DNA from: Devosia sp.
GTDB lineage: Bacteria; Pseudomonadota; Alphaproteobacteria; Rhizobiales; Devosiaceae
Assembly (NCBI RefSeq): GCF_014860165.1
Contig: NZ_JACZKG010000015.1
Location: 1 to 64,000, forward strand
Direction of reading: 5' to 3'
DNA: 64,000 nucleotides
Shown here in pieces: positions 1 through 8,433 of this stretch (position 1 is the stretch's first letter; each line of letters begins with the position of its first letter). The position numbers and the translations under genes are program-made. The notes below the pieces were generated by a model. That model was not told where the DNA came from and did not search any database. It saw nothing but the letters and a program-made list of their open reading frames with translations.

Positions 1-1644
1 AAACTCCTCCGCGCCACCGCCGACCTCTACGAAGCCAACCGCCCCGAACTCTTCGCCCTCCTCGCACGCGAGGCCGGCAAGACCTGGGCCGACGCTGTCG
101 CCGAAGTCCGCGAAGCCGTCGACTTCCTGCGCTACTATGCCGAACAGGCCGAGGCCCAAACTCTCGCCGCACCGCTCGGCCCCATCGCCGCCATCTCGCC
201 GTGGAATTTCCCGCTGGCCATCTTCACCGGCCAGATCGCTGCGGCTCTGGTGGCGGGCAACCCTGTCCTCGCCAAGCCGGCCCCGCAGACCCCGCTCATC
301 GCCTACCGCGCCGTCCAGCTGATGCACCAGGCCGGCATCCCCCTCAACGCCATCCAGCTCCTCCCCGGCGCTGGCGACGTTGGCACCGCGCTCACCTCGA
401 ACCCGGCAATTGCCGGCGTCGTCTTCACCGGTTCGCTCCCCACCGCCCGCCGCATCGACCGCGCCATGGCTGCCCACCTCGCCCCCACCGCACCGCTGAT
501 CGCCGAGACCGGCGGCCTCAACGCCATGATCGTTGACTCCACCGCGCTGCCGGAACAGGCCGTGCGCGATATCCTGGCCTCGGCCTTCCAGTCGGCCGGT
601 CAGCGCTGCTCTGCCCTGCGTGTTCTCTACGTGCAGGAAGACGCAGCCGAGCGCACCATCGACATGCTGAAAGGCGCGATGGATGAGCTGACGCTGGGCG
701 ATCCATGGGATCTCGCCACCGATATCGGCCCCGTCATCGACGAAGCCGCCAGGTCAAAAATCCAAGCCCATATCGACACTTACGAGCAGAACGGGAATCT
801 GATTCATCGCTTGAAGGTGCCTGACGTCCTGGGAGAGCCTCATGGTGAGCGTGTCGAACCACGAGAGCCTGCCCTCGGGCCTGACCCGATGGGTTCGGAG
901 CGCAGAACCTTCGTTCTGCCCACCGTCCTCCGCGTCAGCGGAATCGAAGCCCTCAAGGAAGAGATCTTCGGTCCCGTCCTGCACGTCGCCACCTTCCGTG
1001 CCGACGAACTCGATGCAGTGATCGCCGCCATCAACGCGTCGGGCTACGGCCTCACCTTCGGCCTGCACACCCGCATCTCCTCGCGTGTCCGTCAGGTCTC
1101 GAACACCGTTCGCGCGGGCAATATCTACGTCAATCGCAACCAGATCGGCGCCGTGGTCGGCTCCCAGCCCTTCGGTGGCGAAGGCCTATCGGGCACGGGT
1201 CCCAAGGCCGGCGGCCCGCATTACCTGCCGCGCTTCACCCTCGGCCATGGCGAAACCCAGCGCGCTCCTCTGCCGCTGCCGGGGCCAACCGGCGAGAGCA
1301 ATATCATGCATGTGAGCCCGCGCGGCGCCGTCCTCTGCCTCGGCCCATCAGCCGCCGACCAGCAGGCACAGGCCATCATCGCCGCGACGCTGGGCAATAC
1401 GGCCATCCTGGCCGAGCTCGATCTCGATACCCTGGCCCACGCCGACAGCTTTGATGCTGTCGCCTGCTTCGGCGACGACGCCACCCTCCGCGCCATTCGT
1501 ATCGCCCTCAGCGCGCGTGACGGTGCCATCATCCCGCTATTGACCAGCGCGGAGGATGGCGCGCGCCTGCTGGTGGAACGCCATGTCTGCATCGACACCA
1601 CGGCAGCAGGGGGGAATGCCAGCCTGATGGCGCAGGCAGGGTAG
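1..1644 (+). CDS. putA: Bifunctional proline dehydrogenase / L-glutamate gamma-semialdehyde dehydrogenase PutA, 3' part
   Basis: This is the C-terminal 547 residues of PutA; the open frame enters from the left edge, so the proline dehydrogenase half and the start are outside. PutA oxidises proline to glutamate through pyrroline-5-carboxylate. The aldehyde dehydrogenase part is clear: [14 protein letters not shown] near residue 60, the catalytic Cys in [10 protein letters not shown] (about base 608), and [10 protein letters not shown]. After it come the PutA hallmark LPGPTGESN and the usual C-terminal extension. An extra stretch of about 27 residues (bases 826-906), rich in Pro, Arg and Glu, lies between LIHRLKVPD and TFVLPT, where I expect only a short linker; its DNA resembles intergenic palindromes nearby. 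The frame stays open, so the enzyme may still work. Identity is firm. Confidence 0.95.
   Translation, partial: KLLRATADLYEANRPELFALLAREAGKTWADAVAEVREAVDFLRYYAEQAEAQTLAAPLGPIAAISPWNFPLAIFTGQIAAALVAGNPVLAKPAPQTPLIAYRAVQLMHQAGIPLNAIQLLPGAGDVGTALTSNPAIAGVVFTGSLPTARRIDRAMAAHLAPTAPLIAETGGLNAMIVDSTALPEQAVRDILASAFQSAGQRCSALRVLYVQEDAAERTIDMLKGAMDELTLGDPWDLATDIGPVIDEAARSKIQAHIDTYEQNGNLIHRLKVPDVLGEPHGERVEPREPALGPDPMGSERRTFVLPTVLRVSGIEALKEEIFGPVLHVATFRADELDAVIAAINASGYGLTFGLHTRISSRVRQVSNTVRAGNIYVNRNQIGAVVGSQPFGGEGLSGTGPKAGGPHYLPRFTLGHGETQRAPLPLPGPTGESNIMHVSPRGAVLCLGPSAADQQAQAIIAATLGNTAILAELDLDTLAHADSFDAVACFGDDATLRAIRIALSARDGAIIPLLTSAEDGARLLVERHVCIDTTAAGGNASLMAQAG
826..906. repeat. Palindromic repeat inserted in frame in putA
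   Basis: Within the coding frame lie GGTGAGCGTGTCGAACCACG (from 844) and CCCTCGGGCCTGACCCGATG (from 872). The first shares GGTGAGC and AACCACGAGA with bases 1661-1679 just after putA. The second matches the intergenic palindrome CCCTCGGG-TCAAG-CCCGAGGG found at 1768-1790 and 8363-8385. The element adds about 27 codons without a stop. Its exact edges are inferred from where normal PutA sequence appears to resume. Confidence 0.6.
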
Positions 1645-1660
1645 GGTGCTTGGACCTCCA

Positions 1661-1793
1661 GGTGAGCCAACCACGAGATAGTGGCACCAAGTCTCCCTCC
1701 CACCGCGCGTCACCCTCGGGCTTGCCCTGAGGGTTCTACACTTGCGGTGAGATCGTTAAGTGAAGGCCCCTCGGGTCAAGCCCGAGGGTGACG
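1661..1793. repeat. Palindromic repeat cluster between convergent genes
   Basis: It starts with GGTGAGCCAACCACGAGA (1661-1678), a shortened relative of the putA insert. Two further copies face each other: CACCCTCGGGCTTG (1711-1724) and CAAGCCCGAGGGTG (1777-1790). They could fold into one long stem-loop. It sits between the convergent 3' ends of putA and the GAF gene, so it may also end transcription from both sides, although no long T run follows. Confidence 0.6.
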
Positions 1794-1811
1794 ACGTGCG
1801 TTATGGAACGC

Positions 1812-2303
1812 CTACCCCCGCGCCACCAGCGCAGCCAACTTCGCCGGCACCGCCAGCACCTCGCGGATAAGGGCCACGCGTTCGGGCGTATAGTAACCCT
1901 CGACATCGAGCATGTTGACGGTTCCCACCAGTTCCCCGCCCAGCACCACCGGCATGTTTACCACCGACTGGCATCCCAGCGAGTCGATCAGCTCATAATC
2001 GGGAAACACCTTGGCGATGTCGGCAATGGTATTGGCGACAAAATACTGCCGCTGCTTGTGGACGATATCGAACCAGGAATCGTAGCGGATCGGCTTGGTC
2101 CCCGACGTCGGATAGTTCGCAGCGTCGCTCGTATAGGCGCGCCGGGCCACCTCGGCCTCCATGTCCACCGTCATGAAAGTGAAGAGCTTCACCCCAACGG
2201 TCTCTTCGGCCAGCGCCTGTAGCGCCGCAAAGGCCGCGTCGGCCCCCTTGGCCTCGGCGATGGCCGCATCGAACCGCGCGATGGCGTCAAAATGCTCAGT
2301 CAT
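1812..2303 (-). CDS. GAF domain protein
   Basis: The 163-residue protein is essentially a single GAF domain (about residues 25-160), a fold that binds small ligands in sensors. Typical landmarks are the segment SLGCQSVVNMPVVLGGELVGTVNML and a C-terminal helix. No output domain is attached, so it may act as a stand-alone binding or sensing subunit. I chose the ATG at 2303 because AAGGA lies about 9 bases upstream. The gene begins 11 bases after the ABC ATPase gene upstream, so it is probably the last gene of the peptide-transporter operon. The ligand is unknown. Confidence 0.75.
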   Translation of the reverse strand: MTEHFDAIARFDAAIAEAKGADAAFAALQALAEETVGVKLFTFMTVDMEAEVARRAYTSDAANYPTSGTKPIRYDSWFDIVHKQRQYFVANTIADIAKVFPDYELIDSLGCQSVVNMPVVLGGELVGTVNMLDVEGYYTPERVALIREVLAVPAKLAALVARG

Positions 2304-2314
2304 CAATAGTGTCC

Positions 2315-3064
2315 TTAGGCAATCACGCCGGCTCGACCTTCCGTGGCCGCCAGCAATTCTCTTGAATAGGGCTCGACGAGCTGGCCGCTGCGCAGCAGGT
2401 CCACATCCGCCACCTCCACCACCCGCCCGTGCCGCATCACGGCCAGCCGGTCGCACAGAAAGCTCACCACCGGCAAGTTGTGCGTCACCAGCAGGAATGT
2501 CAGGCCCTGTTCCCGCCGCAAGCGCTTGAGAAGGTTGAGGATTTCGGCCTGCACCGAAACGTCCAGCGCCGAAGTCGGCTCGTCCAGCAGCAGCACTTTG
2601 GGTTCCAGCATCAGCGCCCGGGCGATCGCCACGCGCTGCCTTTGTCCACCGGAAAGCTGATGCGGAAAGCGGAACCGGAATCGCTGGTCCAGCCCCACGG
2701 CTTTTAGCATAGCCTCGACCCGCTTGCCCCGGTTCCCCACCCCATGGATGGCCAGCGGCTCACTCAGCGTCGCGTCGATGGTCTTGCGCGGATGCAGCGA
2801 GCCATAAGGGTCCTGGAACACCATCTGGCATTGTCGCGCCACCGCGCGATCCACCCCATGGCTGCGCGCCTGGCCGAGCACTGAGATGCCGCCTGTCCAA
2901 TCCGGCGCCAGCCCGGCAATGGCCCGCAATATGGTCGACTTGCCCGAGCCGCTCTCGCCCACCAGGGCAAAGCTTTCGCCCTCGGCGATGTCGAGATTGA
3001 CCCCATGCACCACCTTGGTGTCGCCATAGGAAATATCGAGGTTGGAAAGCCTGATCGCGCTCAT
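2315..3064 (-). CDS. Dipeptide/oligopeptide ABC transporter ATPase (DppF/OppF type)
   Basis: The 249-residue protein is one of two cytoplasmic ATPases that power peptide (or nickel) import. It has Walker A GESGSGKST (about residues 37-45), signature LSGGQRQRVAIARAL, Walker B VLLLDEPTSALD and switch His in VTHN. The ATG at 3064 overlaps the upstream stop as ATGA, which argues for translational coupling and against the in-frame start 12 bases earlier. It is shorter than typical DppF (around 320-330 residues) because it lacks most of the C-terminal oligopeptide-binding-associated region. The substrate is inferred from the partners. Confidence 0.88.
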   Translation of the reverse strand: MSAIRLSNLDISYGDTKVVHGVNLDIAEGESFALVGESGSGKSTILRAIAGLAPDWTGGISVLGQARSHGVDRAVARQCQMVFQDPYGSLHPRKTIDATLSEPLAIHGVGNRGKRVEAMLKAVGLDQRFRFRFPHQLSGGQRQRVAIARALMLEPKVLLLDEPTSALDVSVQAEILNLLKRLRREQGLTFLLVTHNLPVVSFLCDRLAVMRHGRVVEVADVDLLRSGQLVEPYSRELLAATEGRAGVIA

Positions 3065-3894
3065 GTGCCCGCCCATTGGCTGCGGTCCAGCACGGGCAGT
3101 TCATCCCGGCTCTCATCAATGGTCGGCATCGCCGCCAGCAGTCCGCGTGTGTAGGGATGCCGGGCGCTATCGAGTTCGCCCGCCGCGCATTCCTCTACCA
3201 CCGTGCCCGAATTCATCACCAGGATGCGGTCGCAATAGCGGCTGACCAGGTTCAGGTCGTGGCTGATCAGGATCAGCCCCATGCCCTTGGTCGTCACCAG
3301 ATCGTCGATGATGTCGAGCACCTGTGCCTGCACGCTCACGTCGAGCGCCGAAGTCGGTTCGTCGGCGATGAGCAGCTCGGGTCCGGGGATCAGCATCATG
3401 GCGATCATCACCCGCTGCCCCATGCCACCCGAAACCTCATGCGGGTACAGTCCGGCCACGCGCTTCGGATCGTTGATCCGCACTGCTTCCAGCATGGTCA
3501 GGATGCGCTCATTGACTTCGCGCCGCGGCAGCTTCTCATGCGTCACCAAGGCTTCGGCGATCTGCTCGCCGACAGTCATGACCGGGTTCAGCGAGAACTT
3601 GGGGTCCTGCATCACCATCGAAATGCGTGCGCCCCTGATCGAGCGCATCTGCTTCTCGCTCTGGCGGAGAATGTCCACACCCTCGAACGCCAGCCGGTCC
3701 GCCGTCACCAGCCCCGGCTTGCGGATCAGCTTGAGGATAGCCCGGCCCGTCATCGACTTGCCCGACCCACTCTCGCCCACGATCCCCAGGCGTTCCCGCC
3801 CGAGATCGAACGAAATCCCCTTCACCACCTCGACCCGCCCGCGATGGGTGGGGAAGCTGACGCGCAGGTTCTTGACTTCAAGCATGGGCGCCAT
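3061..3894 (-). CDS. Dipeptide/oligopeptide ABC transporter ATPase (DppD/OppD type)
   Basis: The 277-residue protein is the second ATPase of the importer. It has Walker A GESGSGKSM, signature VSGGMGQRVMIAMML, Walker B LLIADEPTSALD and H-loop LISHD; all catalytic residues are present. The MGQR form of the signature is common in DppD proteins. The ATG at 3894 overlaps the upstream permease stop; an in-frame GTG at 3897 is an alternative. It lies inside the tight permease-permease-ATPase-ATPase-GAF operon, where every junction overlaps or nearly so. Confidence 0.9.
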   Translation of the reverse strand: MAPMLEVKNLRVSFPTHRGRVEVVKGISFDLGRERLGIVGESGSGKSMTGRAILKLIRKPGLVTADRLAFEGVDILRQSEKQMRSIRGARISMVMQDPKFSLNPVMTVGEQIAEALVTHEKLPRREVNERILTMLEAVRINDPKRVAGLYPHEVSGGMGQRVMIAMMLIPGPELLIADEPTSALDVSVQAQVLDIIDDLVTTKGMGLILISHDLNLVSRYCDRILVMNSGTVVEECAAGELDSARHPYTRGLLAAMPTIDESRDELPVLDRSQWAGT

Positions 3895-4793
3895 CACTTG
3901 CCCTCGCTCTTGGGGTCAAGCACGTCGCGCAGCCCATCGCCGAGGAAGCAGAACCCGAGGCTGACAATGATGATGGCGAACCCCGGCATCGTCGCCACCC
4001 ACCACTGATCGAGGATGAATGTCCGCCCGCGCGAGATCATCGCGCCCCATTCCGGCAGCGGCGGCTGCGCGCCCAGACCGATAAAGCCCAGGCCCGCGGC
4101 GGTGAGGATTACCCCGGCCATATCGAGCGTCACCCGGATGATCATCGAACTCGTACACAGAGGCAGCACATGCTGCACGATCACCCGTAGCGGGCTCGCG
4201 CCCTGCAGCCGCACTGCGGCAATGAACTCCGCGTTACGGATCGTCAGCGTCTCCGCCCGCGCAATCCGCGCATAGGCTGGCCACGAGGTGATGGCGATGG
4301 CGATGATCGCGTTGTTGATGCCGGGCCCCAACGCCGCCACGAAGGCCAGCGCCAGGATCAGCTTGGGCATCGACAGGAAGATATCGGTGAAGCCCATCAG
4401 CAGCCGGTCGGTCCAGCCGCCGAAATAGCCGGATACGGCGCCGACCAGCAGGCCGAGTGGCGCCGAGATCAGCGCCACCAGCAGCACGATGGTCAGCGTG
4501 ATCTGGCTGCCCCAGATCACCCGCGAAAAGATATCCCGCCCCAGCTCATCGGTGCCCATCCAGTGCAGGCTCGAAGGCGGCGCCAGCCGGTTGGCCAGGT
4601 CCTGCCCGGTGGCGGAGTAGGGCGCCAGCCAGGGCGCAAGGATCGCCGTCAGGATGAGAACGATGATGATCACCCCGCCCACCACCGAAAGCGGATTGCG
4701 GAGGAGAGCGGTAAACACCCGATAAGCCCGCCCGGCATTGGCCTGCCAGCGCGAGGACGGGGAATCGTCGAGCAGCCAGTCGCGTGTTGCCAT
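3894..4793 (-). CDS. Dipeptide/oligopeptide ABC transporter permease (DppC type)
   Basis: The 299-residue inner-membrane permease has an N-terminal cytoplasmic stretch, then TM1 with the DppC motif NPLSVVGG and LAPYS, the loop GTDELGRDIFSRVIWG, about five more TM segments and the EAA ATPase-contact loop near GASPLRVIVQHVLP. The start ATG at 4793 overlaps the stop of the upstream permease, giving the natural family length; a longer in-frame extension to 4946 lies inside the neighbour and is rejected. Confidence 0.92.
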   Translation of the reverse strand: MATRDWLLDDSPSSRWQANAGRAYRVFTALLRNPLSVVGGVIIIVLILTAILAPWLAPYSATGQDLANRLAPPSSLHWMGTDELGRDIFSRVIWGSQITLTIVLLVALISAPLGLLVGAVSGYFGGWTDRLLMGFTDIFLSMPKLILALAFVAALGPGINNAIIAIAITSWPAYARIARAETLTIRNAEFIAAVRLQGASPLRVIVQHVLPLCTSSMIIRVTLDMAGVILTAAGLGFIGLGAQPPLPEWGAMISRGRTFILDQWWVATMPGFAIIIVSLGFCFLGDGLRDVLDPKSEGK

Positions 4794-5866
4794 CACCGCG
4801 CCCTCGGGTCCAGAACGCGATACAGCACGTCGCTGATCTTGTTGATGAAAATGAACACCGCCCCGATGACCAGCGTCGAACCCAGCACCGCATTCATGTC
4901 GGCGTTGAGCAAAGCCGTCGTGAGGTAATTGCCGATCCCCGGCCACGAAAACACCGTCTCGATCATGACCGACCCTTCCAGCAGCCCCGCATAGCTCAGC
5001 CCGATCACCGTGATGAGCGGAACGCGGATGGGATTGAACGCATGCCGCCAGATCACCACGCGCTCCGGCACGCCCTTGACCCGCGCCGTAGTGACGAATT
5101 CCTGGCTGAGCTGGTCGAGCATGAACGACCGCGTCATCCGCGCGATATAGGCCAAGCTGAAAAAGCCCAGCACCGATGCCGGCAGGATCAGGTGATGGAC
5201 CGCATTCCAGAAGATCTCGAACTCGCCCTTGATCAGGCTGTCCACGAGCAGGAGCCCAGTCACCGGCTCGACCAGCCCGTCATAGAAGATGTCCAGCCGT
5301 CCCGGCCCGCCGACCCAGCGCAGCCGCGCATAGAACAGCGCCAGTCCCACCAGCCCCAGCCAGAAGGCCGGCATGGAATAGCCCAATAGCCCCACGACCC
5401 GGATGATCTGGTCGATCACCGAGCCCTGCCGGCTCGCCGCGATCACCCCCAGCGGCACCCCGAGTGCTACCCCGATGATGATGCCGATGGTGGCCATTTC
5501 CAGCGTCGCCGGAAAGAAGCGGCTGAGGTCCTCCACAACCGGCCGTCCGGTGCTGACCGATTGTCCGAGATCGCCCGAGAACACATTGACCACATAGTGG
5601 AAGAACTGAACCGGCAGCGGCTGGTCCAAGCCCATCGCCACCCGCGCCGCCTCATAGACCTCGTTGCTGGCCCTGTCACCGACCACGGCCAGCACCGGGT
5701 CGATCGGGATCACGCGCCCGATGAAGAAGGTGATGGCCAGCAGGCCCAGAAAGGTGAGGAAAACCGTCGCCACAAAGCCCACTGTCGCCGAAAGACCACG
5801 GCCCCACTTGCGCCGGCTAGGCGCAACGGGGGTGGGCGACATGGCAATCTGCGGCTCCAGGCTCAC
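4793..5866 (-). CDS. Dipeptide/oligopeptide ABC transporter permease (DppB type)
   Basis: This roughly 357-residue inner-membrane permease is the first gene of the minus-strand transporter operon. DppB features are IPIDPVLAVVGD after TM1, GLDQPLPVQFFHYV, the segment DLGQSVSTGRPV, LLGYSMPAFWLGL and the EAA loop TTARVKGVPERVVIWRHAF. The start is uncertain: I prefer the GTG at 5866, which has TGGAG about 9 bases upstream; ATG 5842 and TTG 5890 are in-frame alternatives. It is transcribed divergently from the XRE-cupin regulator across a 132-base gap holding an 11-bp inverted repeat. Confidence 0.88.
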   Translation of the reverse strand: MSLEPQIAMSPTPVAPSRRKWGRGLSATVGFVATVFLTFLGLLAITFFIGRVIPIDPVLAVVGDRASNEVYEAARVAMGLDQPLPVQFFHYVVNVFSGDLGQSVSTGRPVVEDLSRFFPATLEMATIGIIIGVALGVPLGVIAASRQGSVIDQIIRVVGLLGYSMPAFWLGLVGLALFYARLRWVGGPGRLDIFYDGLVEPVTGLLLVDSLIKGEFEIFWNAVHHLILPASVLGFFSLAYIARMTRSFMLDQLSQEFVTTARVKGVPERVVIWRHAFNPIRVPLITVIGLSYAGLLEGSVMIETVFSWPGIGNYLTTALLNADMNAVLGSTLVIGAVFIFINKISDVLYRVLDPRAR

Positions 5867-5943
5867 GCGAAAAATCTCCAGAGAAAACAAGACTCTCGGC
5901 CTGCAAGATGACTCTCTCGCAGACTGTGAAGGCCCTCACATTT

Positions 5944-5997
5944 CGCTTCCACCATACAGAAAACTTTGCTTATATCAAAAAAATTTTGGTGGAAGCG
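5944..5997. promoter_or_regulatory. 11-bp inverted repeat between divergent transporter and regulator genes
   Basis: CGCTTCCACCA (5944-5954) and TGGTGGAAGCG (5987-5997) are perfect reverse complements separated by 32 bases of A/T-rich sequence. Arm centres are about 43 bp apart, near four helical turns. The right arm contains the GGTGGAAG ribosome-binding site of the XRE-cupin gene (start 5999). It could be a two-site operator for that regulator, or an mRNA stem that hides the ribosome-binding site if transcription starts upstream of the left arm. Confidence 0.6.
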
Positions 5998-5998
5998 G

Positions 5999-6676
5999 AT
6001 GGCAGGCGAAGCATTGACTAAGGCTGAGACGGAAGGGCACCCCAAGGTGGGCGCCCTGATCCGCGCCCGTCGCCGCCAGCAGCATATGACGCTCGAGGCG
6101 CTGGGCAAGTCTGCCGAAGTCTCCGTTGGCTATCTCAGCCAGGTCGAGCGCGACCACGCCACCCCCTCGCTCGGCACGCTGGCGCAGATTGCCCGCGCGC
6201 TCGGCGTCGGCATCGACTATTTCGTCTCCGCCCCGACGGCGCAGAATGCGCTGACCCGCGCTGGCGAGCGCAACCGCTTCTCCGTCGATGGCTCCTCCAT
6301 CATCTATGAACGTCTGGGCGCCGATTTCCCCGGCAACCAGCTTTCGAGCTTCGTGATGACGGTGCCGCCGGGCTACCGCTCTGAAACAGTGGCGCATGAG
6401 GGCGAGGAAATTCTCTATGTGCTGGAAGGCGCTATCACCCAGCGCCTCGATGGCGAGGAAATGCTGATGCGGGCGGGCGATAGCCTGCATTTCCGCGGCA
6501 ACCGCCCCCATTCATGGTCAAACCACACCGATCAACCGGCGCGCCTTCTCTGGACCGGCACGCTCGCGCTGTTCCGCTCCTCGGCCAAGCCTAGTCGGCA
6601 GGTCGCAGCGGTTGCCAACCCCGGTTTTCCCAAGCCGGCGAAAAACAAGAAAATCGTCAAACAGGAGAAACGCTGA
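5999..6676 (+). CDS. XRE-family regulator with C-terminal cupin domain
   Basis: The 225-residue cytoplasmic regulator has an N-terminal helix-turn-helix (about residues 15-75: VGALIRARRRQQ, LEALGKSAEVSVGYLSQVE) and a C-terminal cupin_2 barrel (about 110-190: LSSFVMTVPPGY, HEGEEILYVLEGAI, AGDSLHFRGNRPHSW), which normally senses a small ligand. The ATG at 5999 follows GGTGGAAG; an upstream in-frame ATG at 5966 would fall in the inverted repeat. Its stop overlaps the start of the binding-protein gene, and it diverges from the permease operon, so it very likely controls this transporter and itself. The ligand could be the imported substrate or its breakdown product. Confidence 0.92.
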   Translation: MAGEALTKAETEGHPKVGALIRARRRQQHMTLEALGKSAEVSVGYLSQVERDHATPSLGTLAQIARALGVGIDYFVSAPTAQNALTRAGERNRFSVDGSSIIYERLGADFPGNQLSSFVMTVPPGYRSETVAHEGEEILYVLEGAITQRLDGEEMLMRAGDSLHFRGNRPHSWSNHTDQPARLLWTGTLALFRSSAKPSRQVAAVANPGFPKPAKNKKIVKQEKR

Positions 6677-8265
6677 TGAAAACGTTCCGTGCCGCCTTGC
6701 TGGCCACGGCGCTGGCCCTGCCTCTGGGCAGTGTCGCCGCCTATGCCGCCACCCCTGCCGATGCCCTGGTCATCGCCCAGAACATCGACGACATCGTCGC
6801 GCTCGACCCGGCCCAGGCCTATGAGTTCACCTCGGGCGAGATCAACACCAACGTCTATGATCGCCTGGTGCAATACGAGGCTGAGGATACAACTACGCTC
6901 GTCGGCGGCCTCGCCTCAGAATGGGTGGCCGACGACGCCGCCAAGACCATCACCTTCACCCTGCGCGATGGCGCGACCTTTGCCTCCGGCAATCCGGTCC
7001 GCCCCGAGGACGTGCTGTTCTCGTTCAAGCGCGTGGTGACGCTCAACCTCACCCCGGCTTTCATCCTGACCCAGCTCGGCTGGACCCCCGAGAATATCGA
7101 CGCCATGGTCACCATTGCCGATGGCAAGGTCGTGGTGAAATACGAGGGCGATTTCTCCTCCGCCTTCGTGCTCAACGTGCTGGCCGCCCGCCCGGCCTCC
7201 ATCGTCGACGAAGTGCTGGTCTCCCAGCATGTCGAGGGCGACGACTGGGGCAATGCCTGGCTCAACACCAACTCGGCCGGCTCCGGCCCCTTCGTGCTGA
7301 CCGATTATCGTCCTGCAGAAATCGTCCGCCTTACCGCGAACCCGACCTATTTCAAGGGCGCGCCGGCCATGGCTTCGGTCATCATCCGCCACGTCGCCGA
7401 AGCCGCCACCCAGCAGCTGCTGCTGACCTCGGGTGACGTCGATATCGCCAAGAACCTGACGCCCGACCAGATCGCCGGCCTCCCGGCGGATACCGTCAAG
7501 GTCGAGACCTATCCGCAGGCCGCCGTCCACTTCCTCTCCTTCAACCAGAAGGAAGAGTCGCTGACCCCGCCGGCCGTCTGGGAAGCCGCCCGTTACCTCG
7601 TCGACTATGACGGGATGACCCAGTCCTTCCTCAAGGGGCAGATGGAAATCCACCAGGCTTTCTGGCCCAAGGGCTTCCCCGGCTCCTATGACGAGACGCC
7701 GTTCACCTACGATGTTGCAAAGGCCAAGCAGATCCTGGCCGATGCCGGCATCACCACGCCGATCGATGTCACCCTCGACGTGATCAACGCCACCCCGTTC
7801 ACCGATATGGCGCAGTCGCTGCAGGCCACCTTTGCCGAAGCCGGCATCAACTTCGAAATCCTGCCCGGCACTGGCGCCCAGGTCATCACCAAATATCGCG
7901 AGCGTACCCACCAGGCCATGCTGCTGTACTGGGGCCCTGACTTCATGGACCCGCATTCCAATGCCAAGGCCTTTGCCTATAACTCCAACAATGCCGATGA
8001 CAATTACACCGCCACCACCACATGGCGGAACGCCTGGGCCGTGCCGGAGGAGCTGAACGCGAAGGTCACCGCTGCCCTCGCCGAACCCGATCAGGCCAAG
8101 CGCAACGAGGCCTATATCGAGATCCAGAAGGAAGCCCAGGCGTCCTCACCGATCGTCATCATGTTCCAGGCCGCACTGACCATTGCCATGGCCAACAATG
8201 TCGAAGGCTACGTCAACGGCGCCACCTCCGACTTCGTGTACTACCGCCTTGTAACTAAGCAATAA
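6676..8265 (+). CDS. Peptide ABC transporter substrate-binding protein (SBP_bac_5 family)
   Basis: The 529-residue periplasmic binding protein is of the DppA/OppA type. A signal peptide covers about the first 25 residues (MKTFRAALLATALALPLGS, then AYA-ATP), and the SBP_bac_5 domain fills the rest (DRLVQYEAEDTTTLVGGLASEW, FTLRDGATFASGNPVRPEDV, AEAATQQLLLTSGDVDIA). It delivers substrate to the permeases encoded on the opposite strand. AGGAG precedes the ATG, which overlaps the regulator stop (TGATG). It lacks an obvious lipobox Cys, so it should be soluble. Confidence 0.93.
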   Translation: MKTFRAALLATALALPLGSVAAYAATPADALVIAQNIDDIVALDPAQAYEFTSGEINTNVYDRLVQYEAEDTTTLVGGLASEWVADDAAKTITFTLRDGATFASGNPVRPEDVLFSFKRVVTLNLTPAFILTQLGWTPENIDAMVTIADGKVVVKYEGDFSSAFVLNVLAARPASIVDEVLVSQHVEGDDWGNAWLNTNSAGSGPFVLTDYRPAEIVRLTANPTYFKGAPAMASVIIRHVAEAATQQLLLTSGDVDIAKNLTPDQIAGLPADTVKVETYPQAAVHFLSFNQKEESLTPPAVWEAARYLVDYDGMTQSFLKGQMEIHQAFWPKGFPGSYDETPFTYDVAKAKQILADAGITTPIDVTLDVINATPFTDMAQSLQATFAEAGINFEILPGTGAQVITKYRERTHQAMLLYWGPDFMDPHSNAKAFAYNSNNADDNYTATTTWRNAWAVPEELNAKVTAALAEPDQAKRNEAYIEIQKEAQASSPIVIMFQAALTIAMANNVEGYVNGATSDFVYYRLVTKQ

Positions 8266-8304
8266 TCCCGCACCGCGGCAGCAAGCCCAAGCTGCTGCCG
8301 CACA

Positions 8305-8346
8305 AGGAGCCGGGTTAGTGTCCCTCCGGCCCGGCTCCTATCTTTC
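8305..8346 (+). terminator. Probable terminator after the binding-protein gene
   Basis: AGGAGCCGGG (8305-8314) pairs perfectly with CCCGGCTCCT (8330-8339), 15-base loop, followed by ATCTTT. A second hairpin (GCGGCAGC with GCTGCTGC) lies just before it at about 8275-8300. The T tract is weak, so termination is likely but not certain. Confidence 0.55.
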
Positions 8347-8359
8347 CGACCCACCGGCC

Positions 8360-8388
8360 GTCACCCTCGGGTCAAGCCCGAGGGTGAC
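8360..8388. repeat. Perfect palindrome of the CCCTCGGG repeat family
   Basis: Twelve-base arms GTCACCCTCGGG and CCCGAGGGTGAC with loop TCAAG. It is the same sequence as the pair at 1709-1793 and resembles part of the putA insert. It lies between the terminator and the M24 peptidase start. Confidence 0.75.
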
Positions 8389-8433
8389 GATCGATTTTGC
8401 TGAACCGCGAAGTCTCCAATCATCCGAGCCCCC

